A stretch of 6,962 nt of DNA from Lutispora sp041687175. Lineage in GTDB: Bacteria; Bacillota; Clostridia; Lutisporales; Lutisporaceae. The stretch is from contig NZ_JAWLCK010000130.1 of the NCBI RefSeq assembly GCF_041687175.1, positions 1 to 6,962 on the forward strand, written 5' to 3'. The translations under genes and the position numbers were made by a program. A model generated the notes under the pieces. That model saw nothing but the letters and a program-made list of their open reading frames with translations, did no database searches and was not told the origin of the DNA. Below, in pieces: positions 5,722 to 6,962 of this stretch (positions are counted from its first letter, which is position 1; each line of letters opens with the position of its first letter).

Positions 5722-6094
5722 TTTAGAATGTTATTGTTTTACCTGTCATTAGATGATTTTACTAAGGCAATAAGTACCCCTTTTTCTGATTTGGCGGGGG
5801 CGGGGAGTAATTAGAATGTATTCATCAGTTATATAAATAAGGGATAGTCCCTTACCTTTATGATAAAAGAGCTATCCCTATTAGAACTTAGTTTTCTAGA
5901 CAAGCTAATAATGATGAAAATGCCTTGGCTACGTTGTCTTTGAACGTTCAGAAATTTGTTGTTTATTGAGAATTCTTAGCAGTATATATCAATAGGCTCT
6001 TGTTAAAAACTCATGTATTGATGAAATACTCACTCCTGCCTTCCATTAGTGGCAGACAGCGCAGTCAGCAAACCTGTTCCTCGTATGTTTACAT
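5722..6094 (-). other. non-coding segment rich in short hairpins beside the IS110 remnant
   Basis: These 373 nt hold no convincing gene. On the minus strand they sit between the 187-aa lipoprotein gene and the transposase remnant. Several short inverted repeats are visible: CTGCC/GGCAG (6037-6056), GTATT/AATAC around GATGA (6016-6030), TATTGA/TCAATA (5964-5994), the perfect palindrome TGAACGTTCA (5941-5950), and the compound hairpin at 5838-5879. IS110-family elements encode a structured bridge RNA in the non-coding DNA flanking the transposase. This segment could be such a region, intact or partial. Neither a donor-binding nor a target-binding loop could be verified by eye, and a 48-codon open stretch here looks like chance. 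Confidence 0.3.
5838..5879 (-). repeat. two mutually exclusive hairpins, attenuator-like
   Basis: On the minus strand AGGGATAG (5879-5872) can pair with CTATCCCT (5847-5840). Alternatively TAAGGGA (5854-5848) pairs with TCCCTTA (5844-5838) around a 3-nt CTA loop. The two stems share 5840-5847, so only one can form at a time. The compact hairpin is followed by TTTATATAA, which is terminator-like though not a clean T run. The arrangement resembles an attenuator, or nested stems of a structured RNA, ahead of the transposase remnant. Confidence 0.45.
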
Positions 6095-6658
6095 CTAATT
6101 GACTCTCAAAAGTTCAAAGTAAGTATTTCTATTTTCGGAAATTAATGTATTAGAGTCTTTGACAAAAAACCCATATATTATGCTATCTGAAATCCATTCG
6201 CTCTCTTCATCCATACTATCATCAGTATATATTGTAACTAATAATGGGGGATTTTTCGAATCTAATCCTAATGCTTCGTATGTTGTAACAAGTTCAGTCC
6301 ATAATTCATTTGGCATAACAACTCGTTCTCCATATTGAGGATTATATAACTCTACACTATCAAAAACAGCCCTTTCTGGAGTAAGTATTAGACTCTTGCC
6401 AATGAAACCTTCAACGTCTTCTTTTCCCCAAATGCTTGGTGCTTCAGAAGGTAACAATCTACTTATTTTCCATTCACCATAATAAATTTTACTATCTTCT
6501 TCTACAGTTTCATACCCTTCTGACGATTTCATATTATCATCCATATTTTTTACATTGTTAGAATAATATTGTTCTTCTTGTTCATTGTAATTTTCTGAAC
6601 ATCCCATTATTAATATTAAACTCATAACAATAACCATGATTATTATTCTTTTTTTCAT
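6095..6658 (-). CDS. putative small lipoprotein of unknown family (187 aa)
   Basis: The product is a predicted exported lipoprotein. Residues 1-19 are a signal peptide (MKKR, then a Met/Ile/Val/Leu core) ending in lipobox IMGC, with Cys20 lipidated. Residues 21-57 form an acidic, Asn-rich tether. Residues 58-187 are one compact domain that opens with YYGEWKISR (59-67). It continues through GFIGKSLILTPERAVFDS (84-101) and ends with FFVKDSNTLIS (164-174) and a YFELLRV strand. A GEWKI-type start, a GK-x(2)-L-x(3)-P-E-x-A-x-F strand pair and a closing beta strand suggest a small antiparallel beta fold, like other clostridial and Bacillales lipoproteins of this shape. I cannot name the family. GGGAGG (6666-6671) lies 7 nt before the ATG and fixes the start; the stop is TAG. 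A TATAAT box lies about 70 nt upstream. No enzymatic motif is seen and the role is unknown. Confidence 0.87.
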   Translation of the reverse strand: MKKRIIIMVIVMSLILIMGCSENYNEQEEQYYSNNVKNMDDNMKSSEGYETVEEDSKIYYGEWKISRLLPSEAPSIWGKEDVEGFIGKSLILTPERAVFDSVELYNPQYGERVVMPNELWTELVTTYEALGLDSKNPPLLVTIYTDDSMDEESEWISDSIIYGFFVKDSNTLISENRNTYFELLRVN

Positions 6659-6701
6659 GATGTTACCTCCCTAAACTTAATGCGTGTGACTTATGGAATA
6701 T

Positions 6702-6928
6702 CTACTGGTTTATCTCGATAGTCCCTATTATATTCGCCATATAAAAAAATATCTGCTGCATCACAACTTCGTCAATAAACTCCAAAGAAAATATCCAAAT
6801 GATTAAAAAAGCAAATAAAGCTATGAACCACCTTATTTTTTGGGAATAGGTAATTCTAAAACAACTTGAATCAATTTCATAATTCCCTTTTTTAAAAATG
6901 CTCGCAAGAGCAGAATTTCAAAGAACAT
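6702..6928 (-). pseudogene. possible frameshifted small membrane-protein gene
   Basis: On the minus strand a 71-codon open stretch (6917-6705, stop TAG 6702-6704) contains a strong transmembrane-like segment, IRWFIALFAFLIIWIFSLEF (28-47). It lies after the polar stretch KKGNYEIDSS and before an amphipathic tail ending IGTIEINQ. It has no suitable start codon. A second frame begins at an ATG (6926-6928) with FFEILLLRAFLKK and stops at 6833. The two frames meet around an A6 tract (about 6889-6894), so one indel would give a single protein of about 75 aa. No ribosome binding site precedes the ATG. It may be a relic of a larger membrane protein or a chance AT-rich frame. The remaining bases, 6929-6962, show nothing recognisable. 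Confidence 0.35.
6727..6732 (-). promoter_or_regulatory. -10-like box upstream of the 187-aa lipoprotein
   Basis: A perfect TATAAT is read on the minus strand about 70 nt upstream of the ATG at 6656-6658. No good -35 hexamer is found 16-18 nt further upstream, where a T7 tract lies instead. It could be a promoter for the 187-aa lipoprotein gene; in this AT-rich DNA it could also be chance. Confidence 0.28.
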
Positions 6929-6962
6929 CTTAAAAAAACTTTATGCAGCGATATGTTGTGCG

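Noticed and set aside
5836..5982. 48-codon minus-strand open stretch starting EFSINNKF, ending RDYPLFI
   Set aside because: It has no start codon or ribosome binding site, runs through the hairpin cluster, and matches no family I recognise.
5722..6094. CRISPR array or tandem repeat array
   Set aside because: The short inverted repeats differ from each other and there are no regularly spaced direct repeats.
1..6962. tRNA or rRNA genes
   Set aside because: No cloverleaf with a GTTCRANNC-type T-arm or conserved rRNA segment was recognised on either strand.

Overview
The window looks like an accessory stretch of a low-GC Firmicutes chromosome, most likely a clostridial or Lachnospiraceae-type anaerobe. 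The evidence is AT-rich DNA, AT-ending codons, GGAGG-type ribosome binding sites, lipoprotein signal peptides, a phage-tail-lysozyme-like enzyme and an IS110-family transposase. This is inference from style; no gene here identifies the species.

Every convincing gene lies on the minus strand, so transcription runs from high to low coordinates. In that order: 6702-6928 holds a broken small membrane-protein reading frame. 6095-6658 is a 187-aa lipoprotein. 5722-6094 is non-coding and rich in short hairpins. 4949-5721 is the C-terminal two thirds of an IS110-family transposase that has lost its DEDD catalytic domain. 4345-4950 is a phage tail-tip lysozyme-like gene broken by at least two frameshifts and lacking its 5' end. 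3373-4311 is a 312-aa lipoprotein with a calcium-loop-like motif. 3126-3356 is a possible decayed gene. 2199-3056 is a lipoprotein resembling the DUF4163/DUF3298 (PdaC/RsiV) group. 2146-2202 is an 18-codon signal-peptide stub overlapping its stop codon. 988-2061 is a 357-aa lipoprotein with a second calcium-loop-like motif. 128-859 is a 243-aa lipoprotein of unknown family.

Five unrelated, intact lipoprotein genes in one orientation therefore alternate with debris: a truncated transposase, a frameshifted lysozyme and several gene stubs. All five products should be exported, lipid-anchored and exposed on the outer face of the membrane. The intergenic gaps, with possible promoters or terminators in several of them, suggest several short transcripts rather than one tight operon. 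The most interesting functional idea is that an RsiV-like domain, which in Bacillus subtilis RsiV binds lysozyme, sits about 1.3 kb from a lysozyme-like gene. I found no complete, recognisable new defence or toxin system. The unusual content is the lipoprotein array, the decay pattern and the structured non-coding segment beside the IS110 remnant.
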